A DNA stretch of 38,120 nucleotides from an uncultured Alphaproteobacteria bacterium (GCA_944392125.1 CALXVP010000014.1:1-38120); one strand, 5' to 3'; counted from the first letter of the stretch, positions 25,990 through 31,707 are shown. Notes: generated by a model from the sequence alone, not told the origin. Made by a program: numbers and translations.

Positions 25990-26453
25990 GTTATCTCCTT
26001 TTTGACATATTCGGGAATCGCTCCATTATCATATCCGTTGTCATCTTTACGTTTGTAGCCATCCACCTCTACGCCGTAAATCCGGTAGATTGTCCGTCCG
26101 CAAATCAACCGTTTAATGGCTTCCGGATGTTTTTTGATGTTTTTTTGAGCCATTAATGCCACATATACGCGATTCGGTTCCCTATCATCAGCACTTAATA
26201 CTTCCGGTTCTTTGCTGAACAATTCATTCAGCAAAACAGGCAGAGAGGGGAATGTCATTGTTTTTTTCTTGCGGGTCAACCAATAACAAGCCTCTTGAAT
26301 TTGAGCAACCGAGTATTTTGCCAACTCATCACACCACGTTTTCGCGATTTTATCCCGATCTTGCCCTTCACGGGGATTTAAATCCCATTGAGGCATGCCG
26401 TAATAACTCGTCAAAATATCCATTGCTACGTTAAATTGCGTATTCGTCATCAT
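25986..26453 (-). CDS. Probable helicase-loader-like replication protein (lambda P position)
   Basis: From the ATG at 26453, overlapping the initiator stop as ATGA, the protein is 155 residues. It is helical, with a Trp-containing block (WCDELAKYSVAQIQEACYWL, then FPSLPVLLNELF) that recalls phage replication P / helicase-loader N-terminal domains. The position immediately after an O-like initiator carrying iterons matches lambda P. No ATPase motif is visible, so a DnaC-type loader is unlikely. The call rests mainly on context. Confidence 0.5.
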   Translation of the reverse strand: MMTNTQFNVAMDILTSYYGMPQWDLNPREGQDRDKIAKTWCDELAKYSVAQIQEACYWLTRKKKTMTFPSLPVLLNELFSKEPEVLSADDREPNRVYVALMAQKNIKKHPEAIKRLICGRTIYRIYGVEVDGYKRKDDNGYDNGAIPEYVKKEIT

Positions 26454-27247
26454 GCCGCTTCTCCATTCAACCAAGCACGCCAATCACCTGTTTGTGCCGG
26501 TGTCGTTTTAGACACGCCCGAATCACCCCATTTACGGGCATTGCCAAGCCAAGTAGTCGCCCAGGCCGTCAACCATCCCCGCCTCGTTTTGACGGCGTCT
26601 TTGCCGGTTTTCCCAATCCAGTGACTTGTAAACTTGGCAAATTCAGTCAATGCCTGTTGCTGATTAAACCCTTTTCGGGTGGCATGCTCGGCATAGGCTG
26701 GCGGTATGTCTGTCGGAAAATCACCACGATAAAACTCGCTCTTTTCAAATCGACATCCTTTTTCGGGGGGTTTTCCCACCTTTAGGGGGGAATATAAGGG
26801 GGGTATATTACTTTCTCTTATACTTATACTTACTTTAGGTGGAATTATTCCACCATCTACCCCACCAACTACCCCACCATCTACCCCACCAACGGTTTTA
26901 CTTTCCGGTGGAATTATTCCACCAACTAGCCTACCGTCTAATCCACCGTTTAATCCACCAGAGACACCGACAAATTCATAGAAATTACCTGTTGCCGAAA
27001 GACGTTTAATCTTGCCTTTGGTAATTTTAATAAATCTATTTTCTTGAAGCTCGTTAATCGCTTTTAAAACCGTTTTTTTATCACGATAACCCGAAAAATC
27101 CATAATTGTAGAAACGCTCGGATAACACTCTTTTCCGTCCCGATAAAACATAGCCAGAACCATTGCAACCAGTTTTGCCGCCGGCGTTAATGAGGCTTCC
27201 AAAACGCTGTTTCGCCAGTCATTTATCCCGAATTTTAACTGTTCCAT
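26450..27247 (-). CDS. Replication initiator, lambda O-like layout
   Basis: From the ATG at 27247, behind CTGGAGG, the protein is 265 residues. Residues 15-85 form a winged HTH (TPAAKLVAMVLAMFYRDGKE, then YPSVSTIMDFSGYRDKKTVL). Residues about 95-138 are a Gly-rich repeat (GGLNGGLDGRLVGG, VGGVDGGVVGGVDGG) whose DNA is a set of 12-bp iterons. The C-terminal 100 residues are basic and Trp-rich (GWLTAWATTWLGNARKW) and resemble the helicase-recruiting ends of phage initiators. The initiator should bind the iterons in its own gene. Its translation may be controlled by the leader at 27253-27313. Confidence 0.72.
   Translation of the reverse strand: MEQLKFGINDWRNSVLEASLTPAAKLVAMVLAMFYRDGKECYPSVSTIMDFSGYRDKKTVLKAINELQENRFIKITKGKIKRLSATGNFYEFVGVSGGLNGGLDGRLVGGIIPPESKTVGGVDGGVVGGVDGGIIPPKVSISIRESNIPPLYSPLKVGKPPEKGCRFEKSEFYRGDFPTDIPPAYAEHATRKGFNQQQALTEFAKFTSHWIGKTGKDAVKTRRGWLTAWATTWLGNARKWGDSGVSKTTPAQTGDWRAWLNGEAA
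26838..26966. repeat. Iteron array inside the initiator gene: probable replication origin
   Basis: Two copies of GGTGGAATTATTCCACC (26838-26854 and 26907-26923), an 8+1+8 palindrome, each lead into 12-bp units of the type CCACCAWCTACC: four units at 26850-26897 and four more divergent ones at 26919-26966. An AT-rich stretch lies at about 26790-26835. Iterons plus an AT-rich segment within an initiator gene is the lambda origin layout. Confidence 0.7.
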
Positions 27248-27252
27248 TTTTA

Positions 27253-27313
27253 CCTCCAGTTTGGCGGGGATGCCTGGAGGAACATCCCCATCAGTTATGC
27301 CGTCCTCCCGGCA
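27253..27313 (-). promoter_or_regulatory. Initiator mRNA leader: two hairpins able to hide the ribosome-binding site
   Basis: On the minus strand, hairpin A (27313-27298) is TGCCG/CGGCA with loop GGAGGA. Hairpin B (27289-27266) is GGGGATG/CATCCCC with loop TTCCTCCAGG. The SD is CTGGAGG (27259-27253). Loop B contains CCTCCAG, complementary to the SD over 7 nt, and TCCTCC, complementary to loop A over 6 nt. These two pairings exclude each other. The upstream stop codon is 8 nt before hairpin A. Confidence 0.6.
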
Positions 27314-27320
27314 GTGAGGA

Positions 27321-27593
27321 TTATCCCCGTAAAGCACCTTTATTTGTCAAAAATGCTTGCACCAAATTCACGCACTTTTGCACCTTTCTTAATTTAATCC
27401 CATGATGGCGATTTGTGGCAGCTTGCATGACAACATGCCACGCATTGCAAATATCAACACTGGGTGCTCCAATTGATTCATCTTCATGCTCATCAGCTTT
27501 TTGAACGGCATTTAAAGCCCTTTCAAACGCTTTAGATAAGTTGGGTACTTGTTCTTTTCTCAATTCTTTGATGTCAATGATAATTGCAGCCAT
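27321..27593 (-). CDS. Small helical protein upstream of the initiator
   Basis: This 90-residue protein (start IIIDIKELRKEQVPNLSKAF, then CNAWHVVMQAATNRHHGIKL) has no family I recognise. The start follows AAAGGAGAAG. Its stop lies 8 bases before the first hairpin of the initiator leader, so a ribosome finishing this gene would open that hairpin. That suggests translational coupling with the initiator whatever the protein itself does. Confidence 0.6.
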   Translation of the reverse strand: MAAIIIDIKELRKEQVPNLSKAFERALNAVQKADEHEDESIGAPSVDICNAWHVVMQAATNRHHGIKLRKVQKCVNLVQAFLTNKGALRG

Positions 27594-27605
27594 TTTCTTC
27601 TCCTT

Positions 27606-27989
27606 TCAAATGATTTCAACGTCAATATTGTAAAACATCTTGACGATTGCTCTTTTGATTGCCGATACATCTGTATCGACCCCTTTAACGTCCTCAACTA
27701 CTTCTTTTTTCCGGCCAACGTCATAATACCGAAAATCGGCATAATACCGCATACAACCGCCTCCCTGAGTCCGCACAACGTAATCCGTGCCGTCAATCAC
27801 TTTCGCGAGGGGATACGGTACCTGTCGTTCTAAATTTTTAATCAATCCCGCCTGTTGCATGAGTTTGAGTTGTTGCCACCGATTCGCCTCTTTTTGAGAA
27901 TCAAACGTCAACCCGTCAACTACCACTTTTTTTGCATGGTATTTATTCGCTTTTTTGGCCGGTATGGATTGATTAAAAACAAGCGTCAT
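27606..27989 (-). CDS. DUF1064-family nuclease (endonuclease I / Holliday-resolvase-like)
   Basis: The 127-residue protein has the DUF1064 signature: NKYHAKKVVVDGLTFDSQKE near the N-terminus, then ANRWQQL, a central GLIKNLERQVPYPL and the catalytic-looking MRYYADFRYYD with VVEDVKGV (D-ExK core). Family members are PD-(D/E)XK nucleases related to T7 endonuclease I and probably resolve recombination or replication branches. It starts behind AAAGGC and belongs to the leftward early operon. Confidence 0.82.
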   Translation of the reverse strand: MTLVFNQSIPAKKANKYHAKKVVVDGLTFDSQKEANRWQQLKLMQQAGLIKNLERQVPYPLAKVIDGTDYVVRTQGGGCMRYYADFRYYDVGRKKEVVEDVKGVDTDVSAIKRAIVKMFYNIDVEII

Positions 27990-28028
27990 CTTTTGCCTTT
28001 CAGTTGCCTAATTTTTAAAAATAAAATC

Positions 28029-28057
28029 TTGACCACATCAAAAAGGTTTGATAGTTT
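28029..28057 (+). promoter_or_regulatory. Promoter for the zinc-ribbon gene
   Basis: TTGACC (28029-28034) and TAGTTT (28052-28057) are 17 bp apart, 34 bases before the ATG at 28091, on the strand opposite to the flanking operon. Confidence 0.55.
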
Positions 28058-28090
28058 TAGTTTTGCAAACAAGAATATTGAGGAATAAAC

Positions 28091-28402
28091 ATGTTTAATA
28101 ATTTCAAAGATGCTTATGATAAATATATCATTATGGATAACCGATTTTCCGAATTGGAAAAAAAACTTGAGTTGCTGGCTGAAAAAATTGAAGAAAATAG
28201 TCATACTGGTAGAATTTGTCCTGCTTGCAATAAAAAGACTTTGTATTTCCCGAATAAAGAATATAAAGTTTTGAGTTATGCGAATCAGAAAACTGGCAAA
28301 AAAATCTATTCTACGACAAAAAGGCTTATTGCTGTATGTCAATCTTGCAACTGGGAATATGACGATCAGGAATTTATAAAAAATTGTTTGAATCATCTTT
28401 AA
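28091..28402 (+). CDS. Zinc-ribbon protein embedded head-on in the leftward operon
   Basis: The 103-residue protein has an N-terminal coiled coil (FSELEKKLELLAEKIEEN) and a zinc ribbon formed by CPAC (about residues 43-46) and CQSC (about 83-86). It starts behind GAGGAAT. It is transcribed against the neighbouring early genes, with its own promoter and a weak terminator, which is typical of a lysogen-expressed cargo gene. No specific function can be read. Its 3' end overlaps the small gene at 28399-28536 on the other strand. Confidence 0.75.
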   Translation: MFNNFKDAYDKYIIMDNRFSELEKKLELLAEKIEENSHTGRICPACNKKTLYFPNKEYKVLSYANQKTGKKIYSTTKRLIAVCQSCNWEYDDQEFIKNCLNHL

Positions 28403-28420
28403 TCCCTCTTTAAAGATTTT
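28395..28420 (+). terminator. Weak intrinsic terminator of the zinc-ribbon gene
   Basis: An AT-rich 8-bp stem ATCTTTAA/TTAAAGAT (28395-28402 with 28410-28417) is followed by a short T run. It begins within the last codons of the gene. Confidence 0.45.
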
Positions 28421-28536
28421 CTTGCTTTTTCAGCCCCTGCAATATAACCATTCAGGTCAATTACACCCATAATAATCTTTAATATCAGTTTGATAACGTC
28501 CCAAATAATAAGGGCTAATATCATTTTAAGTATCAT
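28399..28536 (-). CDS. Small membrane protein, 45 residues
   Basis: The ATG at 28536 follows AGGAGGA by five bases and overlaps the previous tiny gene's stop as ATGA. The product is MILKMILALIIWDVIKLILK followed by a short IIMGVIDLNGY stretch and a basic tail (AEKARKSLKRD): one membrane helix with a charged end. It forms an operon with the Cro-like gene. Early small membrane proteins in this place could affect superinfection or the host envelope, which is inference. Confidence 0.62.
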   Translation of the reverse strand: MILKMILALIIWDVIKLILKIIMGVIDLNGYIAGAEKARKSLKRD

Positions 28537-28610
28537 TTCCATCCTCCTTGTATAATGATGATTTCGAGCAAAAAAACGATTGCCAATAACAATAATTCGA
28601 TATTACTCAT
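28533..28610 (-). CDS. Tiny membrane peptide, 25 residues
   Basis: The ATG at 28610 overlaps the Cro-like stop (ATGA), and its own stop overlaps the next start (ATGA). The product is MSNIELLLLAIVFLLEIIII plus QGGWK: essentially one hydrophobic helix. The next gene's ribosome-binding site (AGGAGGA) is inside its last codons. Translation of this frame may mainly serve coupling, but the uniform hydrophobicity suggests a real membrane peptide. Confidence 0.5.
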   Translation of the reverse strand: MSNIELLLLAIVFLLEIIIIQGGWK

Positions 28611-28810
28611 CTTTCGCCTTTCCCAAAGTCATAAAAATCTTGTGGTTGCACTTCCCCTTGCGACCATTCGACGATGCGTCTCATGTTTTCCGTACGTGGT
28701 ATTCTAATCCCTCTTATCCATCTGGACAGTGCCATATATGACACGTTCATTTCAACGGCACATTGGTTTATTCTTTTGTTTTTACTCTTTATATATTCTT
28801 CTAAAGTCAT
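28607..28810 (-). CDS. Cro-like HTH repressor
   Basis: The 67-residue protein has an HTH at about residues 14-35 (INQCAVEMNVSYMALSRWIR) followed by GIRIPRTENMRRIVEWS, the pattern of small Cro/YdaS-type regulators. It starts behind AGAGGTGG. It is the first gene from the leftward promoter at 28835-28863 and diverges from the CI-like gene, so it is the likely Cro of the switch, competing for the palindromic operators. Confidence 0.82.
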   Translation of the reverse strand: MTLEEYIKSKNKRINQCAVEMNVSYMALSRWIRGIRIPRTENMRRIVEWSQGEVQPQDFYDFGKGER

Positions 28811-28834
28811 TTTTTAACCACCTCTTTAGAAGAG

Positions 28835-28886
28835 TATATATCCTTATTGGATAATAATGTCAAGATAAAAAAATCCATTTTGGATA
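28835..28886 (-). promoter_or_regulatory. Leftward early promoter with operators O1 and O2
   Basis: On the minus strand TTGACA (28858-28863) and TATATA (28835-28840) are 17 bp apart. O1, TATCC-N5-GGATA (28839-28853), lies in the spacer up to the -10. O2, AATCC-N5-GGATA (28872-28886), lies upstream of the -35. Their centres are 33 bp apart. Confidence 0.85.
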
Positions 28887-28915
28887 TTTACTTTTAAACC
28901 AGATTGGTTTATTAT
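28887..28915 (+). promoter_or_regulatory. Repressor promoter with operator O3
   Basis: TTTACT (28887-28892) and TATTAT (28910-28915) are 17 bp apart. The start would be at about 28922, so the repressor mRNA is leaderless. O3, TAAACC-N5-GGTTTA (28895-28911), fills the spacer and should give autoregulation. Confidence 0.75.
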
Positions 28916-28922
28916 ATAAAAC

Positions 28923-29327
28923 ATGAAGAATTATATTAAAGAAATAAGAGAGTTTAGAAATAAAAAATTGGCCGAACTTGCTGCCCAAATCGGCACAAAT
29001 CAGGTACAAATTAGTCGTCTTGAAAGCGGAGAAAGGCGACTCAATGGTGATTGGATTGAAAAAATTGCAACGGCATTAAATGTGAAGCCCTCTCAGTTAT
29101 TAGATGAAAATTGGAATGGAAAACCTATTTTAGGAATAAAGCAAGAAGATTTAATAGAAATTATTTCAATTATCGAAGAGGTTTTGTCAGAGAGACATTT
29201 AAAGATGAGCACGATTGATAAAATTAAATTTGCGTATGCTGTTTATGATGAATTAAGCCAGAAGCAAACACATACAGCCAAAATACTGTATATTAACGAT
29301 TATCTTGCGGATAAAAAATCGGCCTAA
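28923..29327 (+). CDS. CI-like lysogeny repressor (XRE HTH, no autocleavage domain)
   Basis: The 134-residue protein has an N-terminal XRE HTH (LAELAAQIGTNQVQISRLES, then GERRLNGDWIEKIATALNV) and a C-terminal helical part (residues about 75-134) that shows no LexA-type Ala-Gly site or Ser/Lys dyad. It therefore should not be induced by RecA cleavage, and the antirepressors at 34-37 kb are the likely inducers. There is no ribosome-binding site: the -10 lies seven bases before the ATG, as for lambda cI from PRM. Confidence 0.85.
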   Translation: MKNYIKEIREFRNKKLAELAAQIGTNQVQISRLESGERRLNGDWIEKIATALNVKPSQLLDENWNGKPILGIKQEDLIEIISIIEEVLSERHLKMSTIDKIKFAYAVYDELSQKQTHTAKILYINDYLADKKSA

Positions 29328-29333
29328 AAAATA

Positions 29334-29362
29334 TTTACGATTTTATAATTTCATGATATACT
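29334..29362 (+). promoter_or_regulatory. Promoter for the gene at 29395
   Basis: TTTACG (29334-29339) and TATACT (29357-29362) are 17 bp apart, 33 bases before the ATG at 29395. Confidence 0.55.
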
Positions 29363-29394
29363 TATTATTGTAGAGGAATAAAAAGGAAGCTATC

Positions 29395-29595
29395 ATGAAT
29401 CATGAATCAATAAAAGATATTGTTTCGCGGGCATTGCCTGACGAATCGCAAAAGCAATCTGAATCTGTTCAGGTTTTTAATAAAAGTTTTAATGAAATCA
29501 ATATTGTTGCACATAACGGTTTCAAAAGCCGGCATATCGTATTTGTTTTAATTGCCGCTTGTTTTCTTGTTTTTTTTTGGTTTTCTATTTTCTAA
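29395..29595 (+). CDS. Short membrane protein next to the repressor; ends in a T9 tract
   Basis: The 66-residue protein starts behind AAGGAAG. Residues 1-46 are polar, and a single membrane helix (HIVFVLIAACFLVFFWFSIF) ends the protein. The helix is encoded across a run of nine T (29570-29578). With one T fewer, the frame would stay open for about 60 more residues (to 29773). It is probably expressed in the lysogen beside the repressor, a common place for superinfection-exclusion proteins (inference). Confidence 0.65.
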   Translation: MNHESIKDIVSRALPDESQKQSESVQVFNKSFNEINIVAHNGFKSRHIVFVLIAACFLVFFWFSIF

Positions 29596-29773
29596 GATAG
29601 ATATAGACCAACAAAATCATCTCAAAGGATTGTTTGCTAAAACAGCGAATCGGTTGCGAATCGGTGTTTTTGAATTACATACTGAATTTAAAGAAAAACA
29701 TAATTATTATTCATATAAAAAAATACGCAAAATAACGTATTTTATAGTAAAATATGAGTTGGCAAACCGATAA
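29579..29773 (+). pseudogene. Out-of-frame extension of the 29395 membrane protein
   Basis: Read one base out of register after the T9 tract, the sequence continues the helix as GFLFSKIDIDQQNHLKGLFA and then a basic, soluble tail (KTANRLRIGVFELHTEFKEK onward). Together with the upstream part this would be a sensible protein of about 125 residues: cytoplasmic head, one helix, basic tail. It may be a switched-off allele, a slippage product or chance. Confidence 0.4.
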
Positions 29774-29877
29774 TATGCTTGCTTTCTCTGCTTTTTAATA
29801 TTTAAAGGTGTCGGATTCGACACCTTTAAAGCAAAAAAACACATCAATTTAACGTATTTAATGGTAAAATATGAGTT
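29734..29877. repeat. 27-bp direct repeats flanking a perfect 13-bp hairpin
   Basis: The sequence at 29734-29760 recurs at 29851-29877 with two mismatches, 117 bp apart. Between them a perfect hairpin (29810 region, TTTAAAGGTGTCG and its complement, four-base loop) has no U run on either strand. The interval 29596-29892 otherwise holds no gene except the out-of-frame extension. The block separates the immunity genes from the Panacea TA pair. Confidence 0.7.
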
Positions 29878-29892
29878 ATTAAAAAGAAAATG

Positions 29893-30342
29893 CTAAGTAT
29901 GTTTTTTGCTCACAGGATATCCCTGATGCTCCGAATCATCGAACATGAGATAAAAACGATTATCTGAGGCTCGTTCACCCCATAAACGATGTTTCGCATT
30001 CATGGTTATTTGATATAATGTTTCTGGTGGGTTATTTTTCCCACAAACCGTGATAATTCTTTTTTGAAAATCGGTTGATAAATTTTGAAAATCCATAGAA
30101 TGACAAGATTTCATTTGTTCAACAGCAGACCACCGCATTGAAGCATAATCATCAAGTCGCTTTTTAATTTCTTTAAAAAATTTTTTATATTTTTGTGGAG
30201 GGAATCCCCAATATGTATCAATCCAATCGAATTTATCAGATCGAATGCCCCATTTAAAATATTCAGCATTATCTAACCGTTCTGTTTGAATATCAACGGT
30301 TTTAGTGATTTTATGATTCTTATTGATAACTTTTTTAATCAT
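29893..30342 (-). CDS. Putative toxin partner of the Panacea antitoxin
   Basis: The 149-residue protein follows the Panacea gene after a two-base gap, so it is the expected toxin. It is Lys/Trp/Tyr/Phe-rich (FKWGIRSDKFDWIDTYWGFP) and ends with HRLWGERASDNRFYLMFDDS and EHQGYPVSKKHT, a core that could be a small RNA- or nucleotide-acting fold (inference). I recognise no characterised toxin family such as RelE, Fic or a toxSAS synthetase. Antitoxin-first order is usual for this type. Confidence 0.62.
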   Translation of the reverse strand: MIKKVINKNHKITKTVDIQTERLDNAEYFKWGIRSDKFDWIDTYWGFPPQKYKKFFKEIKKRLDDYASMRWSAVEQMKSCHSMDFQNLSTDFQKRIITVCGKNNPPETLYQITMNAKHRLWGERASDNRFYLMFDDSEHQGYPVSKKHT

Positions 30343-30344
30343 GT

Positions 30345-30770
30345 CTATTTTAAAGAAGCATAGTATTCATGCATATCCGCTAAGGATATTGCTGTATTTT
30401 GACCTTTTGCAAAAGCGACACGCCAAGGGAATTCCTGATGTGTAAAATAACTAAGTTCATATGCCGTATATTTTTTATAGGCATTAATAACACGATCAAT
30501 ATTTTCTTTGTCATTTTGAGATAATGTATGTGCACATAATCGCTTTAGATTCTCATTTGAACTAACAAGAAACTCTCCTGCATGCCATTTATATAAATCA
30601 GGACAAACAGGACCTTTTTCCCATGCTTCAATTTTTTCATTAAATAAAGGTGCATCTTCCCATACCAAATTCCACGCTTGAGAATAATACACTAATTTTT
30701 GTAATTTCATCGCAGTTAAATCTTTAGTTTGCGACAAAATATATTCTGCTACATCAAACACGTTCGCCAT
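30345..30770 (-). CDS. Panacea-domain antitoxin (SocA/DUF4065-like)
   Basis: The 141-residue protein carries the Panacea signature: VAEYILSQTKDLTAMKLQKL, VYYSQAWNLVWEDAPLFNEK, then IEAWEKGPVCPDLYKWH, and the C-terminal ELSYFTHQEFPWRVA. Panacea domains are promiscuous antitoxin modules found with many unrelated toxins. The start follows GAGGGTGAG. It has its own promoter and is transcribed away from the early rightward operon, consistent with expression in the lysogen. Confidence 0.88.
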   Translation of the reverse strand: MANVFDVAEYILSQTKDLTAMKLQKLVYYSQAWNLVWEDAPLFNEKIEAWEKGPVCPDLYKWHAGEFLVSSNENLKRLCAHTLSQNDKENIDRVINAYKKYTAYELSYFTHQEFPWRVAFAKGQNTAISLADMHEYYASLK

Positions 30771-30790
30771 CTCACCCTCACATAATTATA

Positions 30791-30819
30791 ATTTTATAAC
30801 GATTTTAGCATATTGTCAA
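30791..30819 (-). promoter_or_regulatory. Promoter of the Panacea module
   Basis: On the minus strand TTGACA (30814-30819) and TAAAAT (30791-30796) are 17 bp apart, about 20 bases before the Panacea ATG. Confidence 0.75.
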
Positions 30820-30859
30820 CACCAATATAGATAAAACACAATTTCGTTATTATAAAGCA

Positions 30860-30919
30860 ATTTGACGCTTTTTGACGCGATTTGGCATAATTTAACTCAA
30901 TTTAACCAAATTTCTTTAT
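30860..30919. repeat. Six 10-bp phased repeats between divergent promoters
   Basis: Units begin at 30860, 30870, 30880, 30890, 30900 and 30910, each starting ATTT or TTTT, most continuing G/A-A/G-C (ATTTGACGCT, TTTTGACGCG, ATTTGGCATA, ATTTAACTCA, ATTTAACCAA). The exact helical-turn phasing predicts a curved segment or a stacked protein site. A possible -35/-10 pair (TTGACG, CATAAT) is inside it. Confidence 0.55.
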
Positions 30920-30956
30920 TTTTTTCTTTTTGTTTTCATTGATTTGTAAAATAAAT

Positions 30957-31007
30957 TATCCAATTTGGATATTTTATATTGACATTGTATATCCAATATG
31001 GTTAAAT
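30957..31007 (+). promoter_or_regulatory. Rightward early promoter with two repressor operators
   Basis: TTGACA (30979-30984) and TTAAAT (31002-31007) are 17 bp apart. TATCC-N5-GGATA lies upstream (30957-30971) and TATCC-N5-GGTTA lies in the spacer (30990-31004). The centres are 33 bp apart, as at 28839-28886. This promoter should serve the operon starting at 31044. Confidence 0.85.
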
Positions 31008-31043
31008 ATAATTATCAAGAAAATAAGAGGAGAAGAAACGATT

Positions 31044-31331
31044 ATGAGAAAAAGATTTTTTGTAATAGCACCAAACGGAGACAGTTGTTCCGCTATATGG
31101 GCTAACAAGGAAAAAACAGCACTTCAATCTTATAGCCATAAACGCAGACAATGGGAAAGTTTCCCAGTTGCATTTTGCAAAGTTGACGAGGCTTGCGTTT
31201 TGGATATGGAGACAGGAACAAATCCTGTCATCAACAACGCAGGAAATAAAATAGAGTTTAAGGACGGAACGACTTTCGCAAAAGATTTCTCCTTGAATAA
31301 ATACCGCAGGGTTAAAAATTTCGTTTTATAG
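31044..31331 (+). CDS. First early rightward protein, 95 residues, unknown
   Basis: The ATG at 31044 follows GAGGAG. The open frame extends upstream to 30930, but that part is the promoter and operator. The protein begins MRKRFFVIAPNGDSCSAIWA and is a mixed alpha/beta, basic protein with two Cys. It is the first product after the repressor lifts, so a host-directed or regulatory role is possible. I recognise no family. Confidence 0.65.
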   Translation: MRKRFFVIAPNGDSCSAIWANKEKTALQSYSHKRRQWESFPVAFCKVDEACVLDMETGTNPVINNAGNKIEFKDGTTFAKDFSLNKYRRVKNFVL

Positions 31332-31340
31332 GAGAAAACA

Positions 31341-31694
31341 ATGAGTAATAAAAACACCGATATTTTTACCCATTCTTTTGGTGATTATGTGAGTCGCCTG
31401 GAGGACGTCTTGTATGACGCCATCCGGGACACAGAAATCAACGTAAAGGGTTTAGCCAGTTATCGCTCCTGGTCAACGGGAACAGAGGGTGATTATGAAT
31501 ACGATTATGATGAATCAGAAGCCTATCCGCATCAATTAAGCGCCTTCAAGGACGAGTTAGCCGTTAAAGGCTGGTATTACGTGTTGTGTTTAGGCACAAA
31601 AGCGGCCAAGAAATGGGAAAAAGCAACGCGCAATCCGCGGTTATATAACAAAGTGAATGCCGTTATTTGGAAAGTATTAGAAGAAAATTTTTAA
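31341..31694 (+). CDS. Early protein, 117 residues, unknown
   Basis: It starts nine bases after the previous stop behind AGGAGAAAAC. The protein is acidic in the middle (TGTEGDYEYDYDESEAYPHQ) with helical flanks and a C-terminal WEKATRNPRLYNKVNAVIW. There is no membrane helix or recognised motif. It lies in the early recombination operon. Confidence 0.65.
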   Translation: MSNKNTDIFTHSFGDYVSRLEDVLYDAIRDTEINVKGLASYRSWSTGTEGDYEYDYDESEAYPHQLSAFKDELAVKGWYYVLCLGTKAAKKWEKATRNPRLYNKVNAVIWKVLEENF

Positions 31695-31707
31695 AAGGAG
31701 GCAGGAA

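Noticed and set aside
26838..26966. CRISPR-like array
   Set aside because: Units are 12 bp with no spacers, lie within a coding sequence and there are no cas genes.
27986..28396. Minus-strand open frame opposite the zinc-ribbon gene
   Set aside because: It is the shadow of the zinc-ribbon gene, with low-complexity Phe/Ile/Lys content and no ribosome-binding site.
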